DNA from: Cryobacterium cryoconiti
GTDB lineage: Bacteria; Actinomycetota; Actinomycetes; Actinomycetales; Microbacteriaceae
NCBI RefSeq assembly: GCF_004403065.1
Contig: NZ_SOHA01000002.1
Coordinates: 1-64,000, forward strand
Direction of reading: 5' to 3'
Length of the DNA: 64,000 bases
Positions 51,449 through 61,037 of the stretch are shown here, one piece after another. The first letter of the stretch is position 1, and each line of letters opens with the position of its first letter. Made by a program: the position numbers and the translations under genes. Below the pieces are notes generated by a model. That model was not told the origin of the DNA. It searched no databases and saw only the letters and a program-made list of their open reading frames with translations.

Positions 51449-53485
51449 ATGAACACGCGCGCAGCCACTCACGACGGAACGGCTTCGGCCAGCCCGTTCG
51501 TTCACGAGGGCATCGCCTACGGCTGCGACTACAACCCGGAGCAGTGGGGCCCGGGCACCTGGGCCGAGGACGTGCGCCTGATGCGCGAGGCCGGCGTCGA
51601 CCTGGTGGCCATCAACATCTTCGGCTGGTCGCACATCGAACCGCGCCCCGGCGAGTACGACTTCACGACACTCGACACGGTCATCGAGCTGCTGCACGCC
51701 AATGGCATCCGGGTCAATCTCGGCACCGGCACCTCGTCTCCGCCGCCGTGGCTGACCACGCGCCACCCCGAGATCCTGCCGGTGACCGACGACGGAACCA
51801 GCCGCTTCCCGGGCGGTCGCCAGGCCTGGTGCCCGAGTTCGGCCGTGTTCCGCGAGCACGCGCTCGCCCTGGTCGAGCAGGTCGCGAAGCGGTACGGCCA
51901 CCATCCGGCCATCGCGCTGTGGCACGTGTCCAACGAGCTGGGCTGCCACAACGCGCTCTGCTACTGCGACGACACCGCCGCGGCGTTCCGCCTCTGGCTG
52001 CAGGCACGGTACGGCACGATCGAGGCCCTCAACGAAGCCTGGGGTACCTCCTTTTGGAGCCAGCGCTACGGCCAATGGGCCGAGATCCTCACCCCGCGGC
52101 TCACCCTCTCCAGCCGGAACCCCGGCCAGGTGCTCGACTTCCACCGGTTCAGCTCCGCCGAGCTGCTCGACTATTACCGTCTGGAGACCGCGGTGCTGCG
52201 CCGCCACTCGACCGTGGCCGTCACCACCAACTTCATGGTCACCGCGCACATCCGCAACCTGGACTACTGGTCCTGGGCCGGTGACATGGACATCGTCGCC
52301 AATGACCACTACCTCGACCACCGCCTCGCCGACCCCACCACCGAGCTGGCCTTCGCCGCCGACCTCACCCGCGGGCTAGCGGGCGGCGCGCCCTGGCTCC
52401 TGATGGAGCAGGCCGCCGGCGCCGTCAACTGGCAGCCGCACAACCTGGCCAAGGCGCCCGGCGAGATGACCCGCAACTCCCTCGCCCACGTCGCCCGTGG
52501 CGCCGACGGCATCTGCTTCTTCCAGTGGCGCGCCTCCCTGCAGGGCTCGGAGAAGTTCCACTCCGCCCTGGTGCCCCACGCCGGCACCGACACCGTGCTC
52601 TGGCGCGAGGTCGTGGCTCTGGGCGCGACCCTCGACCGGCTCGCCGAGGTCACCGGCAGCCGGGTCGTGGCGGATGCCGCCATCCTCTTCAGCTGGGAAT
52701 CCTGGTGGGCCGGCGACGGCGAATCCCGCCCCTCCCACGCGGTGCGTTACCTCGACCAGGTACACGCCGCCTACACGGCTCTGCACGAGGTCGGCGTCAC
52801 GGTCGACATCGTCTCCCCGGATGCCGACCTCTCGGGCTACCGCCTCGTCGTCGCCCCGGCGCTGTACCTGGTCTCGGACACGCAGGCTGACAACCTGAAC
52901 GCGTATGTCGCCGCCGGCGGCCACGCCCTGATCACCTTCTTCAGCGGCATCGTCGACGAAGACGACCGGGTGCGCACCGGCGGCTACCCCGGCGCGTTCC
53001 GCGAGACCCTCGGCATCACGGTGGAGGAATTCTCCCCGCTGCTTCCCGGGCACGTGCTCGCCCTCGACTCCGGCGCCACCGCCACCCTGTGGGCGGAACG
53101 CCTGCGCGTCGACACCGCCGAGGTGATCGCGAGCTATCTCGACGGGCCGCTGCCCGGCATCCCCGCTGTGACCCGCAACCGGCACGAGGACGGCACCGCC
53201 TGGTACGTCGCCACCGCGTTGGAGGCCGGAGCGCTGCGCGACCTCGTGCGCACCATCGCCCAGGAGGCCCGGGTCACCAGGCTCGGCCCGGAGAGCGCCG
53301 GCCGGGTCGAGGTCGTGCGCCGCGTGGGCCTTGCCCACAGCTACCTGTTCATCATCAACCACGGTCCGGATGACATCGAGCTTGCGGCCGCCGGCCATGA
53401 ACTCGTCACCGACGAACCCGTCGGTCGAATTGTGCGCGTGCCGGCGGGAGCCGTTCGCGTGATTAGAGAGGACCCCGCATCATGA
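51449..53485 (+). CDS. Beta-galactosidase, glycoside hydrolase family 42
   Basis: 678 residues, normal for GH42. YGCDYNPEQWGPGTWAEDVR opens the catalytic barrel. The acid/base Glu163 lies in ALWHVSNELGCH and the nucleophile Glu320 in APWLLMEQAAGAVNWQ. The metal-site cysteines typical of GH42 appear around ELGCHNALCYCDD. No signal peptide, so it acts inside the cell. ATG 51449 has GGGAG six bases ahead. First gene of a five-gene operon with importer and alpha-galactosidase. A 4-base ATGA overlap joins it to the first permease. Confidence 0.95.
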   Translation: MNTRAATHDGTASASPFVHEGIAYGCDYNPEQWGPGTWAEDVRLMREAGVDLVAINIFGWSHIEPRPGEYDFTTLDTVIELLHANGIRVNLGTGTSSPPPWLTTRHPEILPVTDDGTSRFPGGRQAWCPSSAVFREHALALVEQVAKRYGHHPAIALWHVSNELGCHNALCYCDDTAAAFRLWLQARYGTIEALNEAWGTSFWSQRYGQWAEILTPRLTLSSRNPGQVLDFHRFSSAELLDYYRLETAVLRRHSTVAVTTNFMVTAHIRNLDYWSWAGDMDIVANDHYLDHRLADPTTELAFAADLTRGLAGGAPWLLMEQAAGAVNWQPHNLAKAPGEMTRNSLAHVARGADGICFFQWRASLQGSEKFHSALVPHAGTDTVLWREVVALGATLDRLAEVTGSRVVADAAILFSWESWWAGDGESRPSHAVRYLDQVHAAYTALHEVGVTVDIVSPDADLSGYRLVVAPALYLVSDTQADNLNAYVAAGGHALITFFSGIVDEDDRVRTGGYPGAFRETLGITVEEFSPLLPGHVLALDSGATATLWAERLRVDTAEVIASYLDGPLPGIPAVTRNRHEDGTAWYVATALEAGALRDLVRTIAQEARVTRLGPESAGRVEVVRRVGLAHSYLFIINHGPDDIELAAAGHELVTDEPVGRIVRVPAGAVRVIREDPAS

Positions 53486-54444
53486 GCGCACCTGCCGTTC
53501 CCCTGACGGATGCCCCGGGCAGCGCTGCCCGGAAGAAGCCCCGCGCAGCGAAGCCCGCCAAGCCGGTCGGAGCGAAGCCCCGCGTACAGCACAAGGGCGC
53601 GATCCTCGCGTTCGTTCTGCCGTTCGGCACCCTGTTCGCCCTGTTCTACCTTGTGCCGATCGGCTACGCGATCTACCAGTCGCTGCTCGTGATCGAACGC
53701 GAGGGCACCTTCGGCCAGGCCACAGAGGTCTTCGGCGGGCTGACCCAGTACATCCTGGTGTTCCAGAACGGCCCGTTCTGGGAGTCGATCGGCCGGGTGC
53801 TCTCCTTCGGCGCCGTGCAGGTGCCGATCATGCTCGGTCTCGCGCTGCTGTTCGCCCTGCTGCTGGACTCGCCGCTGGTGCGCGGCAAGAAGTTCTTCCG
53901 GCTGGCCTTCTTCGTTCCCTACGCGGTTCCCGGCGTCATCGCCGCGATCATGTGGGGCTACCTCTACTCACCGAATCTGTCGCCGTTCAGCGCCGTCACC
54001 GAGAACATCAACTTCCTCTCGGCCGACCTCGTGCTCTGGGCCATCGCCAACGTCGTCACCTGGGTGTTCGTGGGCTACAACATGCTGATCATCTACTCGG
54101 CGCTGCTGGCGATCCCGGCCGAACTCTACGAGGCTGCCCGCCTCGACGGCGCCGGGCAGCTCCGCATCGCCTGGTCGGTCAAGATCCCGCTGATCATGCC
54201 GGCGATCATCCTGACCGCGATCTTCTCGATCATCGGCACCCTGCAACTGCTCGCCGAACCGCAGGTCTTCCGCAGCTTCAGCTCGGCCGTGACCAGCACG
54301 TTCACGCCGAACCTGACGGTGTACTCCACCTCGTCGATCCCGAACTTCAACCTGGCCGCCGCGTTCTCCGTGGTGCTGGCCCTGGCCACGTTCATCCTCT
54401 CCTTCACGTTCCTGAAGTTCACCCAGCGGAAGGAAGCCAAATGA
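53482..54444 (+). CDS. Sugar ABC transporter permease (MalF/LacF type)
   Basis: 320 residues. A basic Lys/Ala-rich leader (about 1-35) precedes six helices. The coupling EAA loop is LYEAARLDGAGQLRIAWSVKIP (by position, about 213-234). ATGA overlaps at both ends (with beta-galactosidase and the second permease) show tight coupling. Confidence 0.93.
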   Translation: MSAPAVPLTDAPGSAARKKPRAAKPAKPVGAKPRVQHKGAILAFVLPFGTLFALFYLVPIGYAIYQSLLVIEREGTFGQATEVFGGLTQYILVFQNGPFWESIGRVLSFGAVQVPIMLGLALLFALLLDSPLVRGKKFFRLAFFVPYAVPGVIAAIMWGYLYSPNLSPFSAVTENINFLSADLVLWAIANVVTWVFVGYNMLIIYSALLAIPAELYEAARLDGAGQLRIAWSVKIPLIMPAIILTAIFSIIGTLQLLAEPQVFRSFSSAVTSTFTPNLTVYSTSSIPNFNLAAAFSVVLALATFILSFTFLKFTQRKEAK

Positions 54445-55349
54445 GCACCCTGACCCCCGCCAAGCCGGCCCGCGGCATCCGTTCGACCGCGGAAAAGGCG
54501 CCGCGCGCCCAGCGCGAGAGCCCGTTCGCCCGGGTCAGCGCCATGATCGTGATGGGCGTCTTCACGCTCTACTTCCTGGTGCCGATCTGGTGGCTGCTGG
54601 TCGCGGCCTCCAAGAACCGGTCCCAGTTCAACAGCACCAACCCGCTGTGGTTCGCCGACTTCTCCCTGTTCGAGAACATCGGCAACCTGATCGCCTACCG
54701 CGACGGCGTCTACCTCAAATGGATGCTGAACAGCGCCCTCTACGCCGGTGGCGGCGCCCTCGTGGGCACCATCATCGCCGGCATGTGCGGCTACGCCCTG
54801 GCCAAGTACAACTTCCCTGGCCGGGAACTGATCTTCAACGTCGTGCTCGGCGGCGTGCTCGTGCCCGCGACGGCGCTCGCACTGCCGCTGTTCCTGATCT
54901 TCAGCCAGATCAGCCTCACCAACACGTTCTGGTCGGTGTTCCTGCCCAGTCTGGTCAGCCCGTTCGGGGTTTATCTCGCCCGTATCTACGCCTCGGCCAG
55001 CGTGCCCGACGAGCTGATCGAGGCTGCCCGCCTCGACGGCGCCGGCGAGCTGCGCACCTTCTTCACCGTCTCGGTACGGATGATGGTGCCCGCCCTGGTC
55101 ACCGTCTTCCTCTTCCAGTTCGTCGCCATCTGGAACAACTTCTTCCTGCCGCTGATCATGCTGCGCGACGAAACCCTGTTCCCGGTCACGCTCGGTCTCT
55201 ACGCCTGGAACTCGCAGGTCAACCAGATCCCCGTGCTGCGCGACTACGTGCTGATCGGCGCGCTCTTGTCGATCATTCCGTTGATCATCATCTTCCTGCT
55301 GCTCCAGCGCTTCTGGCGAAACGGCCTCAGCGCCGGTTCGGTGAAGTAA
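54441..55349 (+). CDS. Sugar ABC transporter permease (MalG/LacG type)
   Basis: 302 residues, six helices, with EAA loop LIEAARLDGAGELRTFFTVSV (by position, about 193-213) and the C-terminal LLQRFWRNGLSAGSVK typical of family members. ATG 54441. Followed by a run of ten C residues and more C-rich sequence before the binding-protein gene. Confidence 0.94.
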   Translation: MSTLTPAKPARGIRSTAEKAPRAQRESPFARVSAMIVMGVFTLYFLVPIWWLLVAASKNRSQFNSTNPLWFADFSLFENIGNLIAYRDGVYLKWMLNSALYAGGGALVGTIIAGMCGYALAKYNFPGRELIFNVVLGGVLVPATALALPLFLIFSQISLTNTFWSVFLPSLVSPFGVYLARIYASASVPDELIEAARLDGAGELRTFFTVSVRMMVPALVTVFLFQFVAIWNNFFLPLIMLRDETLFPVTLGLYAWNSQVNQIPVLRDYVLIGALLSIIPLIIIFLLLQRFWRNGLSAGSVK

Positions 55350-55359
55350 CCCCCCCCCC
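55350..55359 (+). repeat. Homopolymer of ten C
   Basis: Ten consecutive C residues start one base after the permease stop and are followed by further C runs up to 55381. Such tracts are prone to slippage but here lie outside coding sequence, about 40 bases ahead of the binding-protein start. Confidence 0.9.
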
Positions 55360-55399
55360 AGCTGCCCCACCCCACCCCCACCAAGAGAAAAGAAGAACA

Positions 55400-56728
55400 A
55401 TGCAAATCAAGAAGAGAGCAGCCGCCGTCGCCTTGCTCACGGCAGCCACGGTCGTGCTGACCGGCTGCGCATCGGGTTCGACCACGTCCGGCGGCGACGC
55501 CGCCGCGTGTGAGCCTTCCGAGGGCAAGGTCGACCTCACGTTCACCACCTGGATCCCCGGGATGGAAGACGTCGCTGCAGTGTGGAACGAGGAGAACCCC
55601 GACGTTCAGGTGAAGGTGCAGACCGGCCCGAACGGCAACGGCGGCACGTACCAGAACTTCTTCAACCAGCTCAAGGCCGGCAACGCGCCCGACCTCGGCC
55701 AGATCGAATACGACGCCCTCCCCAACTTCCGGGTGCAGGACGGCCTGATGGACCTCGCCGCGTGCGAGGGTGTGCTCGACGCCAAGGCCGACTTCGTGGA
55801 CTGGACCTGGGGTCAGGTCAACTTCGGTGAAGACGACGCCGTGTACGCGGTGCCGCAGGACGCCGGACCCATGGCCATGTTCTACCGCGCCGACCTCTTC
55901 GCGGCCAACAACATCGCGATCCCCACCACCTGGGAAGAGTTCGCGGTTGCCGCCGAAGCCGTGCGCGCCACCGGCGGATACATCACCAACTTCTCGCAGA
56001 GCGACATCAACCAGTTCGCCGGCTTCGTCTGGCAGGCCGGCGGAAGCTGGTTCGAGAACGACGGCGACAACTGGACCATCGACCTGACCAGCCCCGAGTC
56101 CGTGAAGGTCGCCGACTACTGGCAGGACCTGATCGACCGCGACCTCGTCTCCACCAACCCGCCGTGGACCGACGAGTGGAACAACGCCTACAACACCGGC
56201 TCCAACTGGACCTGGAACTCCGCAGCCTGGGGTGCCAACTCCATCGCCAGCGGCGCTCCGGACACCTCCGGCAACTGGTCCGTGGCACTGTCCCCGCAGT
56301 GGGCAGCCGGTGACGACGCGGCCGGCAACTGGGGTGGCTCGTCCACCGCAGTGTTCAAGGGCTCCAAGCACCCCTACGAGGCGGCCCAGTTCGCGCTGTG
56401 GCTGAACACCTCGGACGAGGCCCTCACGATGCTGAACAAGTCGGCCAACCTGTACCCGGCCGCCAAGAGCGGCCTCGAACTGCCCGCCCTCAAGGAAGGC
56501 GTCGAGTTCTACGGCGGCCAGGCCATCTACGACGTGTTCGCCGAGGCATCCGCTCAGGTCTCGCCCGACTTCATCTGGGGCCCGACCATGACGCAGGTCT
56601 ACAACGACACCTCCGACGGCTTCAAGGGTGCGGTCACCGGCAACGGAACGCTGACGGATGCTCTCACGAGCGCCCAGCAGAGCACGATCGACGCTCTCGA
56701 GGCCCAGTCGATCCCGGTCAACAAGTAG
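55400..56728 (+). CDS. Sugar ABC transporter substrate-binding lipoprotein
   Basis: 442 residues, lipobox LTGC (VVLTGCASGS). Solute-binding family 1 features are FTTWIPGMEDVAAVWNEENP, GNAPDLGQIEYDALPNF and the aromatic-rich block GGSWFENDGDNW. Many Trp/Tyr residues in the C-lobe suggest stacking against sugar rings. AAAGAAGAAC precedes ATG 55400, a modest ribosome site. With GH42 and GH36 beside it, the ligand is likely a galactoside such as a raffinose- or galactan-derived oligosaccharide (inference). Confidence 0.93.
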   Translation: MQIKKRAAAVALLTAATVVLTGCASGSTTSGGDAAACEPSEGKVDLTFTTWIPGMEDVAAVWNEENPDVQVKVQTGPNGNGGTYQNFFNQLKAGNAPDLGQIEYDALPNFRVQDGLMDLAACEGVLDAKADFVDWTWGQVNFGEDDAVYAVPQDAGPMAMFYRADLFAANNIAIPTTWEEFAVAAEAVRATGGYITNFSQSDINQFAGFVWQAGGSWFENDGDNWTIDLTSPESVKVADYWQDLIDRDLVSTNPPWTDEWNNAYNTGSNWTWNSAAWGANSIASGAPDTSGNWSVALSPQWAAGDDAAGNWGGSSTAVFKGSKHPYEAAQFALWLNTSDEALTMLNKSANLYPAAKSGLELPALKEGVEFYGGQAIYDVFAEASAQVSPDFIWGPTMTQVYNDTSDGFKGAVTGNGTLTDALTSAQQSTIDALEAQSIPVNK

Positions 56729-56741
56729 CATCAGTCCCACT

Positions 56742-58994
56742 GTGTCGATTCCCTACCTCCGTGCCGCGGGCACCAGCCTTGTGCTGGATGCCCGCGGCAC
56801 GGGCGTGCCCGTCATCGTGCACTGGGGTGCCGACCTGGGCGACCTGACCGGTGAGCTGCTCGCTGCGCTGGCCGACGCCTCCGTGCCCGCGATCTCGCCG
56901 AGCTCGATCGATGTGCCCCTGCGGCTCAGCCTGCTGCCGACCCTCACGGAGGGGTGGAGCGGACGCCCGGGGGTGAGCGGGTTCCGGCCCGGCCGGCGCG
57001 CCGCGGCCCTCGACCTGCGCCTGGCCGAGGTGCGGGCGGGCGGCCTGTCGGAAACCGACCGGCTACTGCCCGGCACCCAGACCCTGACGATCTCCCTGAC
57101 GGATGCCGCGGCCCGGGTGGCCGTGCGCACCGACCTTGAACTCTCGGTCGAGGGCGTGCTGCGACTGCGCCACACCCTCACCAACACCGACGTCGACCCG
57201 GCTGCCGCGCCCTTCGAACTCGGTTCTCTCGACGTCATCCTTCCGGTGCCCGACCGGGCCCGGGAACTGCTCGATTTCACCGGGCTGTGGACCCACGAGC
57301 GCCGGCCGCAGCGCAGCACACTCGGCCACGGCGTGTGGAGCCGCGAGTCCCGCCACGGCCGCCCCGGCCACGATGACTCCTATCTCATGGTTGCCGGCAC
57401 ACCGGGATTCGGGTTCCGAACCGGCGAAGTGTGGGCGACCCACCTGGCCTGGAGCGGCGACAAGCGCGCCTGGGCCGAGAACAGCGCGCTCGGCTGTTCG
57501 GCGCTCGGCAGCGGCGAACTGCTGGCACCCGGCGAGCTGAGCGTCGCCAGTGCTGCGAGCCACACCACCCCGTGGACCGTGGCCGTGTACTCGGCTGCCG
57601 GGCTCGACGGACTGTCGGCGCGGCTGCATCCGTGGATCCGCAGCTGGTCGACCATCGCCGGGCCGCGCCCGGTCGTGCTGAACACCTGGGAGGCCGTGTA
57701 CTTCGACCACGACCTGCCCACCCTGGCCCGACTGGCCGACGCCGCGGCCGTGGTCGGCGTGGAACGGTTCGTGCTCGACGACGGCTGGTTCACCGGCCGC
57801 TCGGACGACCGGCGCGCCCTCGGCGACTGGTTCGTCGACCCCGTGACCTGGCCCGACGGCCTGCACCCTTTGATCGAGCACGTGCACGCGGCCGGGATGG
57901 ATTTCGGCCTCTGGGTCGAGCCGGAGATGGTCAGCCTCGACTCGGACGTGGCCCGCGCGCACCCGGAGTGGGTGCTCGGCGGTGTGGCGGACGACGCGGC
58001 CGGTTCCGGCGTGGGTGCTGATGCCGGCGCCGGTGGTTCGACGTCGCCGGTAGTGACCTGGCGGTTCCAGCGGGTGCTCGACCTCGGCAACCCGGATGCC
58101 TACGACTGGGTTCTCGCGCGCCTCACGGCCCTGCTCACCGAGTACCCGATCGCCTACCTCAAGTGGGACCACAACCGGGACCTCCTGGCCGGTTCCGCCC
58201 ACCGGCAGACGACGGCGCTCTACCGCCTGATCGACGCCGTGCGCGCCGCGCATCCGGGTGTCGAAATCGAGTCCTGCGCGTCGGGGGGAGCCCGGATCGA
58301 CCTCGGCATCCTCGAGCGCGTCGACCGGGTCTGGACCAGCGACACCAACGACCCGCTCGAACGGCAGCAGATCCAGCGCTACACGAGCGTGCTCGTGCCG
58401 CCGGAATACCTCGGCGGGCACCTCGGCGCGGCCACCGCGCACACCACCGGGCGCACCTCCGAGCTCAGCTTCCGCCTCGCCACCGCCCTGTTCGGCAGCG
58501 CCGGCATCGAGTGGGACCTGACCCGCGCGAACGAGGGCGAGCTGACGCAGATCGCCACCTGGATCGCCCGGTACAAGCACCTGCGGCCGCTGCTGCACTC
58601 CGGCGTGGTCGTGCGGTCCGACCCCAGCGACCCGGCCCTCGAGCTGCACGGCGTCGTCGCACCCGATCAGAATTCGGCCCTGTTCGCCCAGGTGGCCCTG
58701 GCCGCCCCGCGCGCCGCCGTGCCGGAGCGGATGCGATTCCCCGGTCTCGCACCCGAGCGGCGCTACCGCGTGGCGCAGCTGCCGCTCGGTGCGCCGCCGC
58801 GCACGATCCAGGATGCGCCCCCGGCCTGGCTGGCGGATCCGGGCGCGTTCGGCGGGGCAGCGTCGGGTGTCGGCGGTGGCGCTGCCGGCGGTTCGGTGAC
58901 GCTGACCGGGGCGGTGCTCGCGCTGGTCGGGCTGCCCGCGCCGCTTCTCGCGCCGGAGCAGGCCGCGCTGTTCACAGTCGACGCGATCGACTGA
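56742..58994 (+). CDS. Alpha-galactosidase, glycoside hydrolase family 36
   Basis: 750 residues from GTG 56742, 13 bases after the binding-protein stop. N-terminal beta-sandwich, then the barrel with VLDDGWFTGRSDDRRALGDW and DFGLWVEPEMVSLDSDVARA. The nucleophile is Asp476 in YLKWDHNRD and the acid/base Asp534 in WTSDTNDPLERQQIQ; CASGGARID is also a family hallmark. A Gly/Ala/Asp insert (DDAAGSGVGADAGAGGS, about residues 421-437) interrupts a region usually compact in GH36. No signal peptide. It cleaves terminal alpha-galactosyl units from imported oligosaccharides. Confidence 0.95.
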   Translation: MSIPYLRAAGTSLVLDARGTGVPVIVHWGADLGDLTGELLAALADASVPAISPSSIDVPLRLSLLPTLTEGWSGRPGVSGFRPGRRAAALDLRLAEVRAGGLSETDRLLPGTQTLTISLTDAAARVAVRTDLELSVEGVLRLRHTLTNTDVDPAAAPFELGSLDVILPVPDRARELLDFTGLWTHERRPQRSTLGHGVWSRESRHGRPGHDDSYLMVAGTPGFGFRTGEVWATHLAWSGDKRAWAENSALGCSALGSGELLAPGELSVASAASHTTPWTVAVYSAAGLDGLSARLHPWIRSWSTIAGPRPVVLNTWEAVYFDHDLPTLARLADAAAVVGVERFVLDDGWFTGRSDDRRALGDWFVDPVTWPDGLHPLIEHVHAAGMDFGLWVEPEMVSLDSDVARAHPEWVLGGVADDAAGSGVGADAGAGGSTSPVVTWRFQRVLDLGNPDAYDWVLARLTALLTEYPIAYLKWDHNRDLLAGSAHRQTTALYRLIDAVRAAHPGVEIESCASGGARIDLGILERVDRVWTSDTNDPLERQQIQRYTSVLVPPEYLGGHLGAATAHTTGRTSELSFRLATALFGSAGIEWDLTRANEGELTQIATWIARYKHLRPLLHSGVVVRSDPSDPALELHGVVAPDQNSALFAQVALAAPRAAVPERMRFPGLAPERRYRVAQLPLGAPPRTIQDAPPAWLADPGAFGGAASGVGGGAAGGSVTLTGAVLALVGLPAPLLAPEQAALFTVDAID

Positions 58995-59013
58995 CCGCTG
59001 CTGCGCGGTCGCT

Positions 59014-59046
59014 CGCCGAGCTCGACCGCACATGTCGAGCTCGGCG
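59014..59046. terminator. Hairpin after the galactoside operon
   Basis: CGCCGAGCTCGAC (59014-59026) pairs perfectly with 59034-59046 around a 7-nt loop, 20 bases after the alpha-galactosidase stop. It has no T-run; a role as terminator or mRNA 3' stabiliser is inferred from position. Confidence 0.7.
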
Positions 59047-59060
59047 GATGCGCACCGAGT

Positions 59061-59122
59061 GTCGCCGATTCTGCCGAGTGTCGCCCGTCCGGCGGCGTCA
59101 CTCGGCACAAACGGTGACTGTC
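59061..59122. repeat. Palindromic element, superfamily A, divergent copy 5
   Basis: The sequence aligns with the 19326-19383 element over most of its length (GTCGCCG...TGCCGAG and CACTCGGC...AACGG.GAC) but its arms pair imperfectly. It lies between the convergent alpha-galactosidase and alcohol dehydrogenase genes. Confidence 0.6.
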
Positions 59123-59179
59123 GGCGCCCGGCAGCCACCCGCAGCGCCCACCAGCCGCGCCGCCCGCCGGGCCTCCCGG

Positions 59180-60250
59180 TCAGTACTCGATGACGACCCG
59201 GCCGTCGATCTTGCCCTGCTTCATCTCACCGAGAACCTCGTTGACCTCGTCCAGTGTGCGCGCGTGCACGGTGGGGTGGATCAGGCCGCGGGTGTAGAAG
59301 TCCAGGGCCTCCACCATGTCCTGCCGGGTGCCCACGATGGAGCCGCGGATGGTGAGACCCTTGAGCACGATGTCGAAGATGGGCGCGGGGAAGTCTCCCG
59401 GCGGCAGTCCGTTGAAGACGATCGTCCCGCCGCGGCGCACCTCGCCGATCGCGTGCCCGAACGCCCGCGGGTGCACGGCCGTGACGAGCACCGCGTGCGC
59501 GCCGCCGATCTCCCGCTGGATGACCTCGATCGGGTCCTCGGTCAGGGCGTTCACGGTCAGTTCGGCTCCGTGCTTCCGGGCCAGCTCGAGCTTGTCGTCG
59601 GCCACGTCCACGGCCACGACGCGCAGGCCCATCGCCCGGGCGTACTGCACGGCCAGGTGGCCGAGGCCGCCGATGCCGGAGATGACGACCCACTGGCCGG
59701 GTCGCGCCTCGGTCATCTTCAGGCCCTTGTAGACGGTGACGCCGGCGCAGAGCACCGGGGCAACCTCGACCGGGTCCACTCCGTCGGGCAGACGCACGGC
59801 GTAGCGGGCGTCGACCAGCATGTACTCGCCGAAGGACCCGTCCACGCTGTAGCCACCGTTCTGCTGCTGCTCACAGAGGGTCTCCCACCCGGTGCGACAG
59901 TACTGGCAGTTGCCGCAGGCCGACCAGAGCCAGGCGTTGCCGACGAGCTCGCCGACCGCGAGGTCCGTGACGCCGTCGCCGAGCGCGACGACCCGGCCGA
60001 CGCCCTCGTGGCCCGGGATGAACGGCGGGCTGGGCTTGACCGGCCAGTCGCCTTCGACCGCGTGCAGGTCGGTGTGGCACACGCCCGAGCTGATCAGTTT
60101 CACCAGGGCCTGGCCGTGGCCGGGCTGGGGAATCGGCAGCTGTTCGATGGTGAGGCGCTCGCCGAATGCGTTGACGACGGCGGCCTGCATGGTGGTTGTG
60201 GCGGGTCCGAAGGTCTCGGGGGTGGAACCTGATGTCGTGGTCGATGTCAT
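59180..60250 (-). CDS. adhP: Zinc-dependent alcohol dehydrogenase (AdhP type)
   Basis: 356 residues. Catalytic zinc ligands lie in SGVCHTDLHAVEG and IPGHEGVG. The structural zinc site is CGNCQYCRTGWETLC. The nucleotide-binding GIGGLGHLAVQYARAMG has the Rossmann GxGxxG, and AVDVADDKLE carries the acidic residue that favours NAD over NADP. It oxidises primary alcohols or reduces aldehydes. The N-terminal Ser/Thr-rich 18 residues are additional; an internal Met21 is an alternative start. Confidence 0.93.
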   Translation of the reverse strand: MTSTTTSGSTPETFGPATTTMQAAVVNAFGERLTIEQLPIPQPGHGQALVKLISSGVCHTDLHAVEGDWPVKPSPPFIPGHEGVGRVVALGDGVTDLAVGELVGNAWLWSACGNCQYCRTGWETLCEQQQNGGYSVDGSFGEYMLVDARYAVRLPDGVDPVEVAPVLCAGVTVYKGLKMTEARPGQWVVISGIGGLGHLAVQYARAMGLRVVAVDVADDKLELARKHGAELTVNALTEDPIEVIQREIGGAHAVLVTAVHPRAFGHAIGEVRRGGTIVFNGLPPGDFPAPIFDIVLKGLTIRGSIVGTRQDMVEALDFYTRGLIHPTVHARTLDEVNEVLGEMKQGKIDGRVVIEY

Positions 60251-60363
60251 GGTGGATCCTCCTTGGACGAACGTCGATGTCCGTGGGTTCGAGGCTAGGC
60301 GGCTCTACGTTGCGCGCACTTGCGGCCGGGTCGCGGCATCCGCTTCGACGGGCCGGGCACACC

Positions 60364-60420
60364 GCCGAGTTCGGCTGATCCGGTCGAGCCCGCCACGTGC
60401 GCGGGGCGAACTCGACCGGA
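60364..60420. repeat. Imperfect palindrome between divergent genes
   Basis: TCCGGTCGAG (60379-60388) pairs with CTCGACCGGA (60411-60420). A competing short stem pairs GAGTTCG (60366-60372) with CGAACTC (60408-60414). Layout recalls superfamily A. It lies upstream of both adhP and the RraA-like gene, so it could sit in a promoter. Confidence 0.55.
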
Positions 60421-60536
60421 CGTGTCGACCTGGGCGTTCAACCGGTGACGGATGTCCCGCCGCGCCGCCGCCCTCCGCCGTGCCACTAGCCTGAGGAGCC
60501 AGAGGCCGCACCACCCCGAACTCCTGGAGGACACCA

Positions 60537-61001
60537 ATGCTGTTGACCGCCGACCTGTACGACCAGCGCGGAGACGAGCTGCAATCCGTGCCGTTGCAGT
60601 TTCAGAACCTGGGTGGCACCCTCCGGTTCAGCGGACCGATTCGCACCGTGACGTGCTTCGAGGACAACGCCCGGCTCAAGTCGGTGCTGTCGTCGCCTGC
60701 CGCCGGCGAGGTGCTCGTGATCGACGGTGGCGGCTCGCTGAACTCGGCGCTGATGGGCGACATGATCGCCGAGCTGGCGGTGAAGAACGGCTGGGCCGGT
60801 GTGGTGATCAACGGCGCGATCCGTGACCGGGTCGCCATCGGCACCATGCCGCTGGGCGTCAAGGCCCTCGGCAGCAACCCGCGGAAGAGCACGAAGACCG
60901 GCTCCGGTGTGACGGATGCCGTCGTGGAATTCGCCGGCGTGACGTTCACCCCCGGGCGCACCATCTACTGCGACGAAGACGGCATCCTCGTCGAGCGCTG
61001 A
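60537..61001 (+). CDS. rraA: RraA-family protein (RNase E regulator / HMG-type aldolase-like)
   Basis: 154 residues, normal length for Rra[35 protein letters not shown] and [11 protein letters not shown] are the family blocks. The same fold includes 4-hydroxy-4-methyl-2-oxoglutarate/oxaloacetate aldolases, whose substrate Arg and metal Asp match the RDR of GAIRDR, so enzyme activity rather than RNase E control is possible. ATG 60537 follows GGAGG. Direct repeats run across its stop codon. Confidence 0.9.
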   Translation: MLLTADLYDQRGDELQSVPLQFQNLGGTLRFSGPIRTVTCFEDNARLKSVLSSPAAGEVLVIDGGGSLNSALMGDMIAELAVKNGWAGVVINGAIRDRVAIGTMPLGVKALGSNPRKSTKTGSGVTDAVVEFAGVTFTPGRTIYCDEDGILVER

Positions 61002-61037
61002 ACGACCCGGCGCTGAACGACCCGGCGCTGAACCAGA
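60996..61037 (+). repeat. 15-bp direct repeat across the rraA stop codon
   Basis: GCGCTGAACGACCCG occurs twice and then GCGCTGAACCAG, so the codons for the last residue and the stop (CGC TGA) are repeated downstream, leaving the protein end unchanged. Confidence 0.88.

Noticed and set aside
55350-55359. Phase-variable poly-C switch
   Set aside because: The run lies outside any reading frame and not between promoter boxes, so slippage would have no clear on/off effect.
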